Origin: a virus
Virus record (IMG/VR): IMGVR_UViG_3300008261_000025
Span: 1 to 55,644 of that record
Direction: 5' to 3' (one strand)
DNA length: 55,644 nt
The notes beneath the pieces were generated by a model, which saw only the letters and a list, made by a program, of their open reading frames with translations, had not been told where the DNA came from and did not search any database. Shown here in pieces: positions 16,897 to 25,947 of this stretch (positions within the stretch are counted from its first letter, which is position 1; each line of letters opens with the position of its first letter). The translations under genes and the position numbers were made by a program.

Positions 16897-17488
16897 AATT
16901 AAAAAATACTTTGCAATGAGCGGGTTTAATTTTATCAAAAAGTTGTTTTAGCACACCTAACAAATCGATTGAAAAATTAAATGTAAAAACAAACGGAAAG
17001 CCTTCAGTTTTGTATTTTTTATCGACTTCAACAACAATTGCAAATGGTCTTGTTGCTTCACTTAATAAAAGAATAGGGAACTTATAAGTAAATGAAGAGG
17101 CGGTAAAACCATCGACAACATTAATATTAAAACCAAGAATTTGAGCAATCCTTTCGAATTGCACATCTGTTGTTGCCCTAGAGCCTGCTATTTTTAGTAA
17201 AATGTTTTTCCGCCTCGTTTCAATATCTGCGGCTATATCAAAAATTTCATCGGGAATGCCTACAGCTTTTTCCCACTCTTCTATTAATAATAAGCTATTA
17301 TTAATATTATAATTGTCAATAATCTGTTTTGCAGAATTTCTAATTTCTAGCCAGCCAACAGATAAACCAAGCAGAATTTTAAAAAAATTGCTTTCAGGGT
17401 TGTTTTTAGCTTCGTGTAATTTATCGTTCCGTAGATAATTACCTATTATTCTTGCTTGCTCTTGCTGTGTTCTTTGCTCGATTATCAA
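16889..17488 (-). CDS. Baseplate protein, Mu gp48-like (DUF2313)
   Basis: 199 residues. The core ESNFFKILLGLSVGWLEIRNSAKQIIDNYN, then LLLIEEWEKAVGIPDEIF and the ETRRKNILLKIAGSRATTDVQFERIAQILGF stretch match the gp48/DUF2313 family, in which a W/E-x-x-x-GIPD segment is followed by R-R-x-x-x-L-K. It connects the gpJ-like wedge to the fibres at the baseplate rim. The start overlaps the gp47-like stop by 4 bases, and the gene order (gp46, gp47, gp48, fibre) is that of Mu and P2-like tails. Confidence 0.85.
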   Translation of the reverse strand: MIIEQRTQQEQARIIGNYLRNDKLHEAKNNPESNFFKILLGLSVGWLEIRNSAKQIIDNYNINNSLLLIEEWEKAVGIPDEIFDIAADIETRRKNILLKIAGSRATTDVQFERIAQILGFNINVVDGFTASSFTYKFPILLLSEATRPFAIVVEVDKKYKTEGFPFVFTFNFSIDLLGVLKQLFDKIKPAHCKVFFNYV

Positions 17489-18831
17489 AATGTAATATCT
17501 CCTAAAGTTGGCAATTGATTGCTAGTTATATCAATATCACCTGTTGGCGATGTTAAAGTAAAAGCACTAGGGCTTTTACCTTGACTGTCTATTGCAGAGT
17601 AAATAACATTATTATAAGTAGCCTCACTAATATCTTTGCCAAGACTTACTTCTATACTGCGGAAATAATCGGTTAATCTGCTTTTAATAGCCTCTTTCAT
17701 CTGTGGAGTGTCAGGAGTTAAACTGCCAAAGTTAAAATTGACTGTGCAAGGAGTGGGCGACAATACTATAACCGCATTGTCATTCATATTCGCAGGCTTT
17801 ATGCCGCCATTTGCAGTGTCGATAATTTTTGTTTTTGCCTCGTTTAATTGTATTGAGTTCGGTAAAATATTAATCTCGCCGTCATTGACGAAATATATTG
17901 TTGTTTGCCCCGCATTAGGAGTGGCATCAAATACCCATACCCTAGTTATTGCGGATATTTGATTGATTAAAAATATTTCTATACCCTTATTGGTAAAAGG
18001 AGCAAGATTATTCGACCAAGCTTCAAGAACTCTAACTCTAAAATTATCTTCGGTTTCATCATCTATACCGCCAAAAACCCCTTCAAAACTTGTAAATGCA
18101 ATATCGTTAACATTTTCAATCGGCGAGGTTAATTGCAATTGAGTTCCGCTCGTTATATTACCTAAAGTGCCAGCAGTGTCGCAAACAACCTGAACCTTAG
18201 AAAATGTTGCGGTTGCCGTAATTGAGCCAGTAGCGGGAGTGATAGGAGCATTATCTACTTGATAAGTAAATTTATTGCTTTCTGTTGCGGTAATTGTTGC
18301 AGTTTTGTTATAATCTACTTGACTTGCTCCAGCGATAACAACTTGCATTCCTGTCGCTAGATTATGATCGCTAGCAGTGGTTGCTGTTGCGGTTGTGCCT
18401 ACCCTTTCTAATGCGGTAATATTAATTAATTGTGTTGCTAATGTTGTATTTGCTATTGTTTTATATTGAGTGCCGTCCACTTTTTGTAAAGTTGTGTTGG
18501 CAACAACTTCAGTATTGGCAGAGCCAATTATATTGATATAACCAGTCGCTTTTTGACTAGTTTTTATTACAAGACCAAGCATATTACCCCAGAACTTTAA
18601 ATAGTCACCAGTGGCAGTTTGCGGGAATAGTTGACGTAAAACTTCTTTTATAATACTGTTATTGTCATCAATCCCAGCGGATAAGGAAGAGACTAACCCA
18701 GAAATTAAACTATTTCTTATGTTAGGATCGATTTGCTTTTTAATATCAGTTTGCCCGTTATTGACTGCGGAAACCAAAGAGCTAAAAAGCAATTGTTGTA
18801 TTTCTTGTAAATTTTTTGTCTGTATTGGCAT
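17485..18831 (-). CDS. Baseplate J-like protein, Mu gp47-like, with inserted beta domain (448 aa)
   Basis: Baseplate wedge component of the J/gp47 family. The N-terminus (LRQLFPQTATGDYLKFWGNMLGLVIK) and the middle (GGIDDETEDNFRVRVLEAWSN.., ITRVWVFDATPNAGQTTIYFV) match the family's 'G.dd/e..e..R.R..ea' motif. Residues about 135-210 are an insert, TATATTASDHNLATG..VVIAG then NKFTYQV, a small beta module seen in several phage structural proteins; a related one lies in the tail terminator of this genome. It overlaps gp46-like by 1 base and gp48-like by 4 bases. Confidence 0.88.
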   Translation of the reverse strand: MPIQTKNLQEIQQLLFSSLVSAVNNGQTDIKKQIDPNIRNSLISGLVSSLSAGIDDNNSIIKEVLRQLFPQTATGDYLKFWGNMLGLVIKTSQKATGYINIIGSANTEVVANTTLQKVDGTQYKTIANTTLATQLINITALERVGTTATATTASDHNLATGMQVVIAGASQVDYNKTATITATESNKFTYQVDNAPITPATGSITATATFSKVQVVCDTAGTLGNITSGTQLQLTSPIENVNDIAFTSFEGVFGGIDDETEDNFRVRVLEAWSNNLAPFTNKGIEIFLINQISAITRVWVFDATPNAGQTTIYFVNDGEINILPNSIQLNEAKTKIIDTANGGIKPANMNDNAVIVLSPTPCTVNFNFGSLTPDTPQMKEAIKSRLTDYFRSIEVSLGKDISEATYNNVIYSAIDSQGKSPSAFTLTSPTGDIDITSNQLPTLGDITF

Positions 18832-19277
18832 TATATAGTAATACTTCCCTTTTGATTAAAAATATTAGTATAATTGATATTAATTACATATTTATTATTA
18901 GCAATATCAATATTACATTCAATTTGACTTAGATAACCATCATCAACTAACCATTGCAAACCTTCATTTATTGTATCTTGTAAATCATCTCTTGAGTTTT
19001 CAGCAATTTTTTCTTGTTCTGTAAAAAGCCAATAAAAAGAACCGACTTCATAATCATCAACTTGATTAAATTGATTAGAATAATGCCCTCTACGATTTTC
19101 GATATTTTCTACAAGAAAATCATCGGCTCTTTTTTCGCAAAAAATTGACATAAGAATTGCTGTTCTCAAAGATGGCTTTACATTATTCTCTTTATCCGTT
19201 TCGTAGCAATGTTTTATATCGCCATTTTCAAAAGAAATATCAAAAGCACCATTGTTATAAATCTCAACATCAATCAT
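18831..19277 (-). CDS. Baseplate protein, Mu gp46-like (W-like)
   Basis: 148 residues. Strand pattern at the N-terminus (DVEIYNNGAFDISFENGDI), then LRTAILMSIFCEKRAD, 'RRGHYSNQ' and GSFYWLFTEQEK..., matching gp46-like baseplate wedge proteins with their conserved R-G-(W/H)-(W/Y) and G-S-x-x-W-L segments. It works with the gp47-like protein to form the wedge around the central spike. Its start is only about 60 bp from the oppositely oriented spike gene, with the spike promoter in between. Confidence 0.82.
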   Translation of the reverse strand: MIDVEIYNNGAFDISFENGDIKHCYETDKENNVKPSLRTAILMSIFCEKRADDFLVENIENRRGHYSNQFNQVDDYEVGSFYWLFTEQEKIAENSRDDLQDTINEGLQWLVDDGYLSQIECNIDIANNKYVININYTNIFNQKGSITI

Positions 19278-19279
19278 TG

Positions 19280-19323
19280 TTGACTTATTTTTAAAAGTTA
19301 TTAATATTATTATTTTTAATAAT
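19280..19323 (+). promoter_or_regulatory. Promoter and leader hairpin for the inverted spike gene
   Basis: TTGACT at 19280-19285, a 16-bp spacer and TAATAT at 19302-19307. A six-pair stem follows (ATTATT at 19309-19314 with AATAAT at 19318-19323, loop TTT). The layout (-35, 16 bp, -10, hairpin, then ATG) is like that of the early promoters of the other arm, although box and stem sequences differ. Confidence 0.6.
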
Positions 19324-19335
19324 AATCAAGATAAA

Positions 19336-19749
19336 ATGCCAGCAGAAATCGTTTCAATACTAGCAATAGAAAATAATAAAGCAAGAGTGCAACTAGAAAA
19401 TGGTGCAATCATAGATGGCTCTAAAATTATTATGCCTTTTGGATTTTTTGCTAATATGCCAATTGACGAAAATTCATTGGGTTTATTATTCAAAGACGGC
19501 TCGCTAGATAACTCTTACGTTCTGCCAGTCAACATTATAACACAACCAATTATTGCTAGTGGCGATGTAGCAATCAAAGATTTTTTTAATTATAGTTCTG
19601 ATTCTAATTCTCTTAGCATAAATGCCGATGTTGAAATTCAAGGTAAATTGCAAGCTAGTGGTGAATGTAAATTTCAAAATAAACTGTTTTTACAGCATAC
19701 ACATAGTGGAGTGCAATCTGGCTCTAGCGACACTGGTGCAGTTTCTTAA
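19336..19749 (+). CDS. Baseplate spike protein, Mu gp45-like (gpV), encoded on the opposite strand
   Basis: 137 residues. N-terminal OB-like domain (EIVSILAIENNKARVQLEN), middle LGLLFKDGSLDNSYVLPV, then a beta-helix-like section (SLSINADVEIQGKLQASGE) and a tip HTHSGVQSG..DTGAV. The HxH-G-V motif marks spike tips that bind iron and pierce the outer membrane. It lies between the gpP-like and gp46-like genes, exactly where gp45 sits in Mu, but reads opposite to the whole virion operon. Its stop shares bases with the convergent gpP stop (TTAA). The N-terminal part is shorter than in Mu gp45. Confidence 0.82.
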   Translation: MPAEIVSILAIENNKARVQLENGAIIDGSKIIMPFGFFANMPIDENSLGLLFKDGSLDNSYVLPVNIITQPIIASGDVAIKDFFNYSSDSNSLSINADVEIQGKLQASGECKFQNKLFLQHTHSGVQSGSSDTGAVS

Positions 19750-20834
19750 CTTTTGTATTTACTCGCTAAATCACCAGTAAAAGTTTTGAAAAACTTAGCA
19801 ATAGAATTAGATAAAATTGGGTTGTCATCAAAGCTTGTAAAACTGCCAACATTGCAAAGCGACAAGGTGGTTCTGCTACCACTATCATCTAATTTATAAC
19901 TAACACCTTGTATCAAAAAACAACCATTCATTTTATTTGCTTTATCTTGCAATAAAACTAAAGTATTTTCCTTCCATAATAAGCCAGTATCAACATTAGT
20001 CAAAAAACCGCGGACTTCGGTTTCGTATTTTGAACCCTTACCCCTCTTGACAGCCATATACCAATTAGCTACATCTTCTAATTTATGTTTGTTTGCATTG
20101 CTACCAAGACTAACAATTAATCTTTTATTTGTATTTGCCGTCTGATCAACAAACTCTACATTTTGCTTAAATCTTTTTTTGCTTTCAACTTGTTTTTGCG
20201 AACCAACTATTCGAATATATCGATAAGTTTCGCTACTGTCAATATTAAGATTACTTGACAATAAATTAATATTATTTTTTGTTAAATTTAATTCGCCAAC
20301 GGCTAAATCTGCCCCTTCTCTAGTAATTAATATATCGCCACTTTCGTTAGTAATTATTATGACTTGAATTGTTCTGGCTAATTTATCTAAGAATTGAAAT
20401 ATTTTCATATCTTTTTCTGCTACAAACGAATTGCCAACAAGCTTTGGCAAGTTCTTTATATTAGTTTCAATTTTTATATTGTTAAAACCGTTGTCATCTA
20501 AAATTAGCCTTGCTAATTTTAGAAAATCATTTTGCTTATATTGCTTTGGAATAATATCGCTGTCAATAATTTCACCTGCTTTATCTCTGCCCGACAGTGT
20601 TAAGTAGTGTTCTGTCAAAGATTGAGTTATGTCGATACCTTCAACATAGCCAGAAAATACTAATTCTTGATTTATCTCTATTTTTATGCTCGAGCCTTTA
20701 ATTAATCCTATAAAATTTGCTGTTTTTTGTGTAATGTTAATAGAAAATGAATTACAAAAATTTTCAATCGACTTACTAAGTGAAAAATCAAGAAAATCGT
20801 CCACATCGCAACTATTAATTTCTATTTTAATCAT
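19746..20834 (-). CDS. Baseplate hub protein, Mu gpP/gp44-like (late control D family)
   Basis: 362 residues. The start FLDFSLSKSIENFCNSFSINI and the following KGSSIKIEINQELVFSGYVEGI and SLTEHYLTLSGRDKAGEIIDS blocks match the gp44/gpD hub family, in which the protein's first domain resembles T4 gp27 and threads the spike. Later ILITREGADLAVGELNLTKNNI is also typical. It forms the central hub trimer to which spike and tape measure attach. It overlaps the gpN-like stop by 4 bases. The ends of this gene and of the spike converge on shared stop bases. Confidence 0.88.
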   Translation of the reverse strand: MIKIEINSCDVDDFLDFSLSKSIENFCNSFSINITQKTANFIGLIKGSSIKIEINQELVFSGYVEGIDITQSLTEHYLTLSGRDKAGEIIDSDIIPKQYKQNDFLKLARLILDDNGFNNIKIETNIKNLPKLVGNSFVAEKDMKIFQFLDKLARTIQVIIITNESGDILITREGADLAVGELNLTKNNINLLSSNLNIDSSETYRYIRIVGSQKQVESKKRFKQNVEFVDQTANTNKRLIVSLGSNANKHKLEDVANWYMAVKRGKGSKYETEVRGFLTNVDTGLLWKENTLVLLQDKANKMNGCFLIQGVSYKLDDSGSRTTLSLCNVGSFTSFDDNPILSNSIAKFFKTFTGDLASKYKS

Positions 20835-22036
20835 TGCTCTTGATATTTTAACACTTTAATAACTCCAGCAACATTACTTGTATCTTCTATGTTATTGATA
20901 TTTATAATCAAATCTTTGTTCTTTTCCGCATCAACACCATATAAATTATGTAAAATATTTATTAGGGGCATTGGATTTTTTACTTCATAATCGATTAAAT
21001 TAGGCACACTTAAAATAAGGCTATTAAGATAATTAATAGCTTGATATCTCAAGTTATGTAAATTATCAATAATATCTCTATTTTCTATTTTTGTAAAATC
21101 TATTTTTTGAAAACCGTATTCTAAATCGGCAATAGTATCATTAAGTTCTTTTACATTACTATAATCAATATCAGCGGACACTTGATAACCAAGGGTGAGG
21201 GCATTAATTCTAACAGCTTGATTAATTAATTCTTGATTATTTCTAATATCTATTGAGTTTTGAGAAATTCCAATTTGTATTCTATCTTTTTTATCAATGC
21301 CAAATAAATTTTTGCAAACTTTAAATAAATCTTTACTACTTTGATAAGCTACACTCATATTATCAAAGGCAATTTTAATATTATTAGCCAATATTTTTGG
21401 CGATTTTACTAGATTATTTGCAGAATTGATTATTTGATTAATTGAGGTTGATAAATCTGCCAAACTATCGCCAGCACCAGCAACCGCACTTGCAGTGTTG
21501 TTAATTGTTGAGGCGACTTCTGTAAATGTATCAACAGCACTGTCAAATTTTTCTTTATAATCTTTTACACTGGCGAATGCTTTGTCAAAATCATCTTCAT
21601 AATCGCCAAGAATTTTGCTTTTTAAACCAGCTAAAAAACCCTTACCTTTCTTTTTACTAACTCCATTTTGTGTAATTTCAACAAATTCAAAGTTAACATC
21701 GGTAATTCCAGCAGAAGATTGACTATCTTTAAAATCAAAACTTACAACAAAACCATAATATTTTTTATAAAATGGTAGTGATAAATACCCAGCTTTGCCA
21801 TCAGTAAAAGCTTTTTCTAATTTATCACGATTTTTATAATTTTTATTGCAATCAATAATAGCATTAACCGCAATCTTTTTTAACAAAATACCACGAGCCT
21901 CTATATGTCTTTTGTCGCCAAGTGGATATTCAAATTCGCTAAATTTTAAACCGCTTTTAATATTGCTATCTCTAAAATTAAATTTTACTCCTTTGAATTT
22001 GCTAATTTTGGCTCTTGAAGGATTGTAAATTGTCAT
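20831..22036 (-). CDS. DNA circularisation / tail protein, Mu gpN-like (401 aa)
   Basis: The first 140 residues (SRAKISKFKGVKFNFRDSNIKSG.., EYPLGDKRHIEARG, LEKAFTDGKAGYLSLPFYKKYYGF) match the 'DNA circularisation N-terminus' family of Mu gpN and P2-like homologues, with the typical 'LP...G' strand. The C-terminal two thirds are helical. In such phages the protein is a baseplate/tail-tip component encoded between tape measure and hub, as here. It overlaps the tape-measure stop by 1 base. Confidence 0.86.
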   Translation of the reverse strand: MTIYNPSRAKISKFKGVKFNFRDSNIKSGLKFSEFEYPLGDKRHIEARGILLKKIAVNAIIDCNKNYKNRDKLEKAFTDGKAGYLSLPFYKKYYGFVVSFDFKDSQSSAGITDVNFEFVEITQNGVSKKKGKGFLAGLKSKILGDYEDDFDKAFASVKDYKEKFDSAVDTFTEVASTINNTASAVAGAGDSLADLSTSINQIINSANNLVKSPKILANNIKIAFDNMSVAYQSSKDLFKVCKNLFGIDKKDRIQIGISQNSIDIRNNQELINQAVRINALTLGYQVSADIDYSNVKELNDTIADLEYGFQKIDFTKIENRDIIDNLHNLRYQAINYLNSLILSVPNLIDYEVKNPMPLINILHNLYGVDAEKNKDLIININNIEDTSNVAGVIKVLKYQEQ

Positions 22037-23412
22037 TATTGAGCATAAGTTGAGTTAATGCCTAAATTCAAATTAGGGGTAGATTGCCTTTGAAAAACAG
22101 TAGTATTTTTAGGCATATTGCCAAAGTTAATATCTAAACCGCCAGAAAATCTTTGCTGTTGCGGTTGTATTGGGATTGGAGTTTGTGTTTTTAGCTCCTC
22201 TTCATACCAGCCAAACTTTTTATTCATAAATTTTTGAAAAAGACTTCCTCTAGTGCTTTCTACAAATATTTTTCTTATAAATTCATAAACTTTTTTTACA
22301 GTAGCAAGAATGGTATCCCAATTTTCAATTATTAATCCAAGAGCTAAGGCGATAATATTTAATAACGACCATCCTTTAAATGGATTAAATTGACTTAATT
22401 TTTTAAAATAAACCCAAAGACCAACAAATACCGTAAAAACAGTAACGATTTGTCTTATTGCATAAATAAAACCTCCAAGAGCTAACCCAATTGGCAATAG
22501 TGCAGTTAAAAATATACCGCTATAAACAATAAGCTTTTTTGTTTCTGGCGACATATTAGCAAAAGCTGCAGTGGTTTTATCGGCAAAAGTGTTGATTTCT
22601 TTTATTAAATTTTTTAGCTCAACAACTTTAACAATTTCATTTCCTAGATTGGCAAAAGCAAGATTAATATTATCTTTTAATGTTGAAAACATGCCACCAA
22701 GCGACTTGCTAAGTTTATCAGTAGCCTGATAATACATTCCAGATTGCTCAGTGGATTTTGCTAATGCTTTATTAACCATATCAAAAGACACAAGTCCTTT
22801 AGAACCCATTTCTTTTAATTGTGTAATAGTTTTTCCAGTAGTTTTTTGCAGTAAAGCCCAAATCGGGATGCCATTACTAATAAATTGCATTGCATCTTGA
22901 CCTTGCAATTTAGTTGCACCAGCAACTTGACCATATACTACTGCTAAACTTTCGAGATTAGCTCCTGAACCAGCCGCAACATCACCTAGCATTTTTGTAG
23001 TAGAGACTACATCTTTTAATGCGATATTTGATCCTAGCAATGTTCTTGTTGATTTAACTATCTCTGGCAACTCAAAAGGAGTTTCAGCAGAATATTTCGA
23101 GAGTTCTTGAAATAAATTTTTACCTTTCTCTGCCGAGCCAGTCAATATTTCTAATTGAATACCTAAAGTCTCAAAATCTGCCGCTGATTTGATAGCTTTC
23201 ACACCGATTCCACCAAGACCAGTGGACATAACAGCAACACTACGACTAAAACTAAAAGCTTTGTCGGACATATCCGCAATATTTTTTTCAATTCTTTTTG
23301 CTGATTGATAAAAAGTATTAGCAGTAGAACTCATTGCTTTTTCAATTCCTTTCAACTTCGGACTTAATAAATCGTGCAGATCGTAGGTAAATTTAACAAT
23401 ATTATAAGACAT
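22036..23412 (-). CDS. Tape measure protein (458 aa, short)
   Basis: The N-terminal domain (SAADFETLGIQLEILTGSAEKGKNLFQELSKYSAETPFEL, later TTKMLGDVAAG, LVVYGQVAGATKLQGQDAMQF and SNGIPIWALLQKTTG) is the standard tape-measure N-domain. Hydrophobic helices lie near residues 300-365. At about 0.15 nm per helical residue the length predicts a tail of roughly 65-70 nm; this is a rough estimate. It follows the frameshifted chaperone, as in nearly all contractile and long non-contractile tails. The C-terminus is Pro/Gln-rich. Confidence 0.88.
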   Translation of the reverse strand: MSYNIVKFTYDLHDLLSPKLKGIEKAMSSTANTFYQSAKRIEKNIADMSDKAFSFSRSVAVMSTGLGGIGVKAIKSAADFETLGIQLEILTGSAEKGKNLFQELSKYSAETPFELPEIVKSTRTLLGSNIALKDVVSTTKMLGDVAAGSGANLESLAVVYGQVAGATKLQGQDAMQFISNGIPIWALLQKTTGKTITQLKEMGSKGLVSFDMVNKALAKSTEQSGMYYQATDKLSKSLGGMFSTLKDNINLAFANLGNEIVKVVELKNLIKEINTFADKTTAAFANMSPETKKLIVYSGIFLTALLPIGLALGGFIYAIRQIVTVFTVFVGLWVYFKKLSQFNPFKGWSLLNIIALALGLIIENWDTILATVKKVYEFIRKIFVESTRGSLFQKFMNKKFGWYEEELKTQTPIPIQPQQQRFSGGLDINFGNMPKNTTVFQRQSTPNLNLGINSTYAQ

Positions 23413-23616
23413 TATTTTGCTCGATTATTATTTTATTTCTAGCTTTTATAAGCATATTTAATTCAGCAGGTGGCATTTCTAATATATTATGGTAGGTTAT
23501 GGCACCCTGATAAAATACCATAACCTGTGATATTAGATAAAATATTCTTTCTTGATAATCTAATTCTTTTTCATATTCATATTTACGCCAACTAACCACC
23601 TGCTGACCCAAAAATT
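23402..23616 (-). CDS. Tail assembly chaperone, frameshift extension (gpT-like part)
   Basis: Read in the -1 frame after the slippery site, the fused protein continues LGQQVVSWRKYEYEKEL, then LISQVMVFYQG and ends after IIIEQNNVL, overlapping the tape-measure start by 11 bases. An independent ATG at 23647 exists but lies inside the upstream frame and is not needed. A longer, rarer fusion product that binds tape measure and tube is the rule in this gene pair. No other product would explain the open extension. Confidence 0.75.
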
Positions 23617-24027
23617 TGCTAAAAACTCGCAAATAATATTTTCCCAATCTTGATAATCTAGATCTGCTAAATCTTTATCGTTTAGCGGATTTTGATAACA
23701 CTCATCTTTAAAAGCAATTTTTTTAATCAATTCATTTGCTTTATTAATTATTTCTTGATCGCCATTGAATAAGGTTAAGGCAACAGCCGAGGCAGTAATA
23801 GGCTCTTCTTTACCCCCTTCTTGCTCTTGCTTTTGTTCTTGCCTAGGGTTATTTGCTACAAACTTCATTGATTGCTGAATAAAAGTCGAGCGGAAGTAAT
23901 GGTAGTGATTTTTTATAAGATTGATATTAACCTCTTTTAGGTAAATAGTATCTATATCCTTAAAAGTATTGCTACCATTATCGTTAAAAGGCGAATTAAC
24001 CAGTTTTTTAATAAGTGTTATTTTCAT
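23560..24027 (-). CDS. Tail assembly chaperone, upstream frame (gpG-like)
   Basis: I take ATG 24025-24027 as start (MKITLIKKLVNSPF), 5 bases after the tube stop; an earlier in-frame ATG at 24054 lies inside the tube gene. The protein is helical and acidic, with a Gln/Glu-rich linker. Near its end, residues EFLANF sit on a slippery heptamer A-AAT-TTT, where ribosomes can slip back one base into the next frame. It would coat the tape measure before tube polymerisation. Position between tube and tape measure is diagnostic. Confidence 0.82.
   Translation of the reverse strand: MKITLIKKLVNSPFNDNGSNTFKDIDTIYLKEVNINLIKNHYHYFRSTFIQQSMKFVANNPRQEQKQEQEGGKEEPITASAVALTLFNGDQEIINKANELIKKIAFKDECYQNPLNDKDLADLDYQDWENIICEFLANFWVSRWLVGVNMNMKKN
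23611..23617 (-). other. -1 programmed frameshift slippery heptamer
   Basis: On the minus strand the bases read A AAT TTT in the chaperone frame. This is a classic X-XXY-YYZ heptamer: both tRNAs can re-pair after a -1 slip (AAT to AAA, TTT to TTT). It lies in the 88-base overlap of the two chaperone frames, shortly before the upstream frame ends. Confidence 0.8.
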
Positions 24028-24031
24028 TTGA

Positions 24032-24382
24032 TTAAGCATAAAGTGGATCGGCATTAAATTCTAAGTCAACATCTTCGCCATACGATCTTTCAATCGTATT
24101 AGTTTTTAAAAAAACACCAGTAAATTTATTAGATTCGTAAGCAATAGTGTTATTATCCCCATTTGCCATTATTTGGTTTATAAGGTTATGACTTTCCACA
24201 TCGTAACGGATATTAACTTTGATTACAGAAAAAGCTTTGTCGTAATTTTTTCTTTTTACTGGTTTTCCACCGATTTGACCAGTAGCCTCTATTTCTGGAG
24301 TTCCATCTGTAAATGAAACTTTATTATTATAAGGTAATGTTTTTCCATTAACATATAAAAATGGTTTGTCTTGTATTGCCAT
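24032..24382 (-). CDS. Tail tube protein, Mu gpM-like
   Basis: 116 residues, starting MAIQDKPFLYVNGKTLPY, with GTPEIEATGQIGGKPVKRKNYDKAFSVIKV and late VFLKTNTIERSYGEDVDLEF. The length and the pattern of a small beta-barrel with strands near both ends fit the gpM tail-tube family. Tube rings stack inside the sheath. It starts 2 bases after the sheath stop and is followed by the assembly chaperones, the usual order. Confidence 0.85.
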   Translation of the reverse strand: MAIQDKPFLYVNGKTLPYNNKVSFTDGTPEIEATGQIGGKPVKRKNYDKAFSVIKVNIRYDVESHNLINQIMANGDNNTIAYESNKFTGVFLKTNTIERSYGEDVDLEFNADPLYA

Positions 24383-24384
24383 AA

Positions 24385-25947
24385 TTAAGCCTCGAAGTTA
24401 GGGATTAGATTAATAATAATGCTTTCAAGCTGGGATACTATTTTTGCAGCACTATCAGCAATAATAGAGCCATTTTGCAAATTAACAATTATTGTCTTTT
24501 CAACACTTTCTTTAAAGTAATTAAGAGCCTCGTTGCTAGCAACAAGTAAAGCATAAGAACTGTTAAGGTTAGCAAGACCAGATAATTCAGTGTAGTAAGA
24601 GCATAAAGCACCAATAAATGTTTGTTTATTAACCATTTTGCGATTAGGAACTACTTGACCACTTGTTAAAGCATGTTGAGGGAAGTCTTTTTTTATACTT
24701 CTAAAGAAATACTCACGAACAATCGACATAGTATCTAAAGTATTTAAACTTTGATAAGTTTTATCAACATTGCCAGAATTGTCAGTTTTATAAGTTGTAA
24801 ATTGCTTGTTAATATCGATATAAGTATTGCTACCATTATTTTGCGGACAAGAACCGCCAGAGTTTTTTAACTCATCTCGTTCTTCACTAAGATAATTGTT
24901 GCCTATATCAATTATCGGCAATTCTAAAGCAATCGTATTGAAATAAGGAATTGCAGCATTATAAGAACCGCCTAGAGTTTCGCCATTTGACATAATACTA
25001 GAAATATTAGCATCAATAGTAAGCCTTAGCTCTCTAATTGCAGCAATTACAGAAGCTATTGTTAAATTATTTTCAAAAATAGCACCGCCTTTATGATTAG
25101 CATTGTCTATTTTTCTATTGCAAACAACATCCAAACTTTTTTGATTTAGGCTGTCAAGCAAAACATTATTATCGGCAAAAGTTTTAGTGCTTGCTATAAT
25201 GCCAACACCATCTAAAACATTATTATCAATATTTATTCTGCTTTCGGTTAGCTCGGTAAGAATAGACAAAGTATATTCACTAGGGTAAGCAATTGCTGTA
25301 TATCTTATGGCACTATTTTTGATATTATCAAATAATGTTGTTAATACAGGGTTATTGGCTCCGCCAGTCATTGCAGTAATTACAATTGACAAGCCAGCAA
25401 CAAAACCTTTATATTTTAAGCCAATAGAATTACCAACAAGACCCTTATTTACTGCGGTTAAATTAACAGTAGAAGTTGATAATGCTGCGGAAACAGGACT
25501 TAGTAAATTAGCATCAATTTTAGCTTTAAGTTTTGTTGCTATTGAAACTGCGGTGTCTCCGCTAGTAATATCAATAGTGTAAGCACCATTCTTAATGCTG
25601 TCAACATAAAAAGTAAATTGTCCGCTTTCAGTAGCAGTCCCGCTAATAGCAAAAGAACCAGTTGCACTAACTCCGCTAGCATTGTCATCAAGACCAATAG
25701 CAGAAATTTTAGGTTTTATGCTTGATATTGATAAAGTCTTTATCAATGATCGTCCAGCTATTGCAAGATGTGAGTTTTTGCCAAAGTAATTATTAAAATC
25801 TGCCTCTGTCAAGACATCTTTTAAATCACCGCTAATAGCAGAACCACCACTTGTTTTTTGCCCTACTAATAGAATTGACCTAGCATCGAGCGAGGTTGCA
25901 GTTTTTGCACTTAGTATGTTAACCGTTGCCTTAGGATATTCGCTCAT
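24385..25947 (-). CDS. Contractile tail sheath protein, Mu gpL-like
   Basis: 520 residues. The start (PKATVNILSAKTATSLDARSILLVGQK.., then ALTEADFNNYFGKNSHLAIAGRSLI) matches gpL-like sheaths, as do the TASGQFTFYVD.. beta insert near residue 110 and the C-terminal VREYFFRSIKKDFPQHAL and VVPNRKMVNKQTFIGALCSYYTELSGLANL blocks. The sheath contracts to drive the tube through the outer membrane. It proves the contractile-tail morphology. Neighbours are the tail terminator and a 60-aa protein upstream and the tube downstream. Confidence 0.9.
   Translation of the reverse strand: MSEYPKATVNILSAKTATSLDARSILLVGQKTSGGSAISGDLKDVLTEADFNNYFGKNSHLAIAGRSLIKTLSISSIKPKISAIGLDDNASGVSATGSFAISGTATESGQFTFYVDSIKNGAYTIDITSGDTAVSIATKLKAKIDANLLSPVSAALSTSTVNLTAVNKGLVGNSIGLKYKGFVAGLSIVITAMTGGANNPVLTTLFDNIKNSAIRYTAIAYPSEYTLSILTELTESRINIDNNVLDGVGIIASTKTFADNNVLLDSLNQKSLDVVCNRKIDNANHKGGAIFENNLTIASVIAAIRELRLTIDANISSIMSNGETLGGSYNAAIPYFNTIALELPIIDIGNNYLSEERDELKNSGGSCPQNNGSNTYIDINKQFTTYKTDNSGNVDKTYQSLNTLDTMSIVREYFFRSIKKDFPQHALTSGQVVPNRKMVNKQTFIGALCSYYTELSGLANLNSSYALLVASNEALNYFKESVEKTIIVNLQNGSIIADSAAKIVSQLESIIINLIPNFEA

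Noticed and set aside
19293-19754. Site-specific invertible segment around the spike gene
   Set aside because: The flanking inverted repeat is only 8 bp (AAAAGTTA/TAACTTTT), which is easily found by chance in AT-rich DNA, and no invertase gene is present. The in-place inversion itself is kept as a finding.
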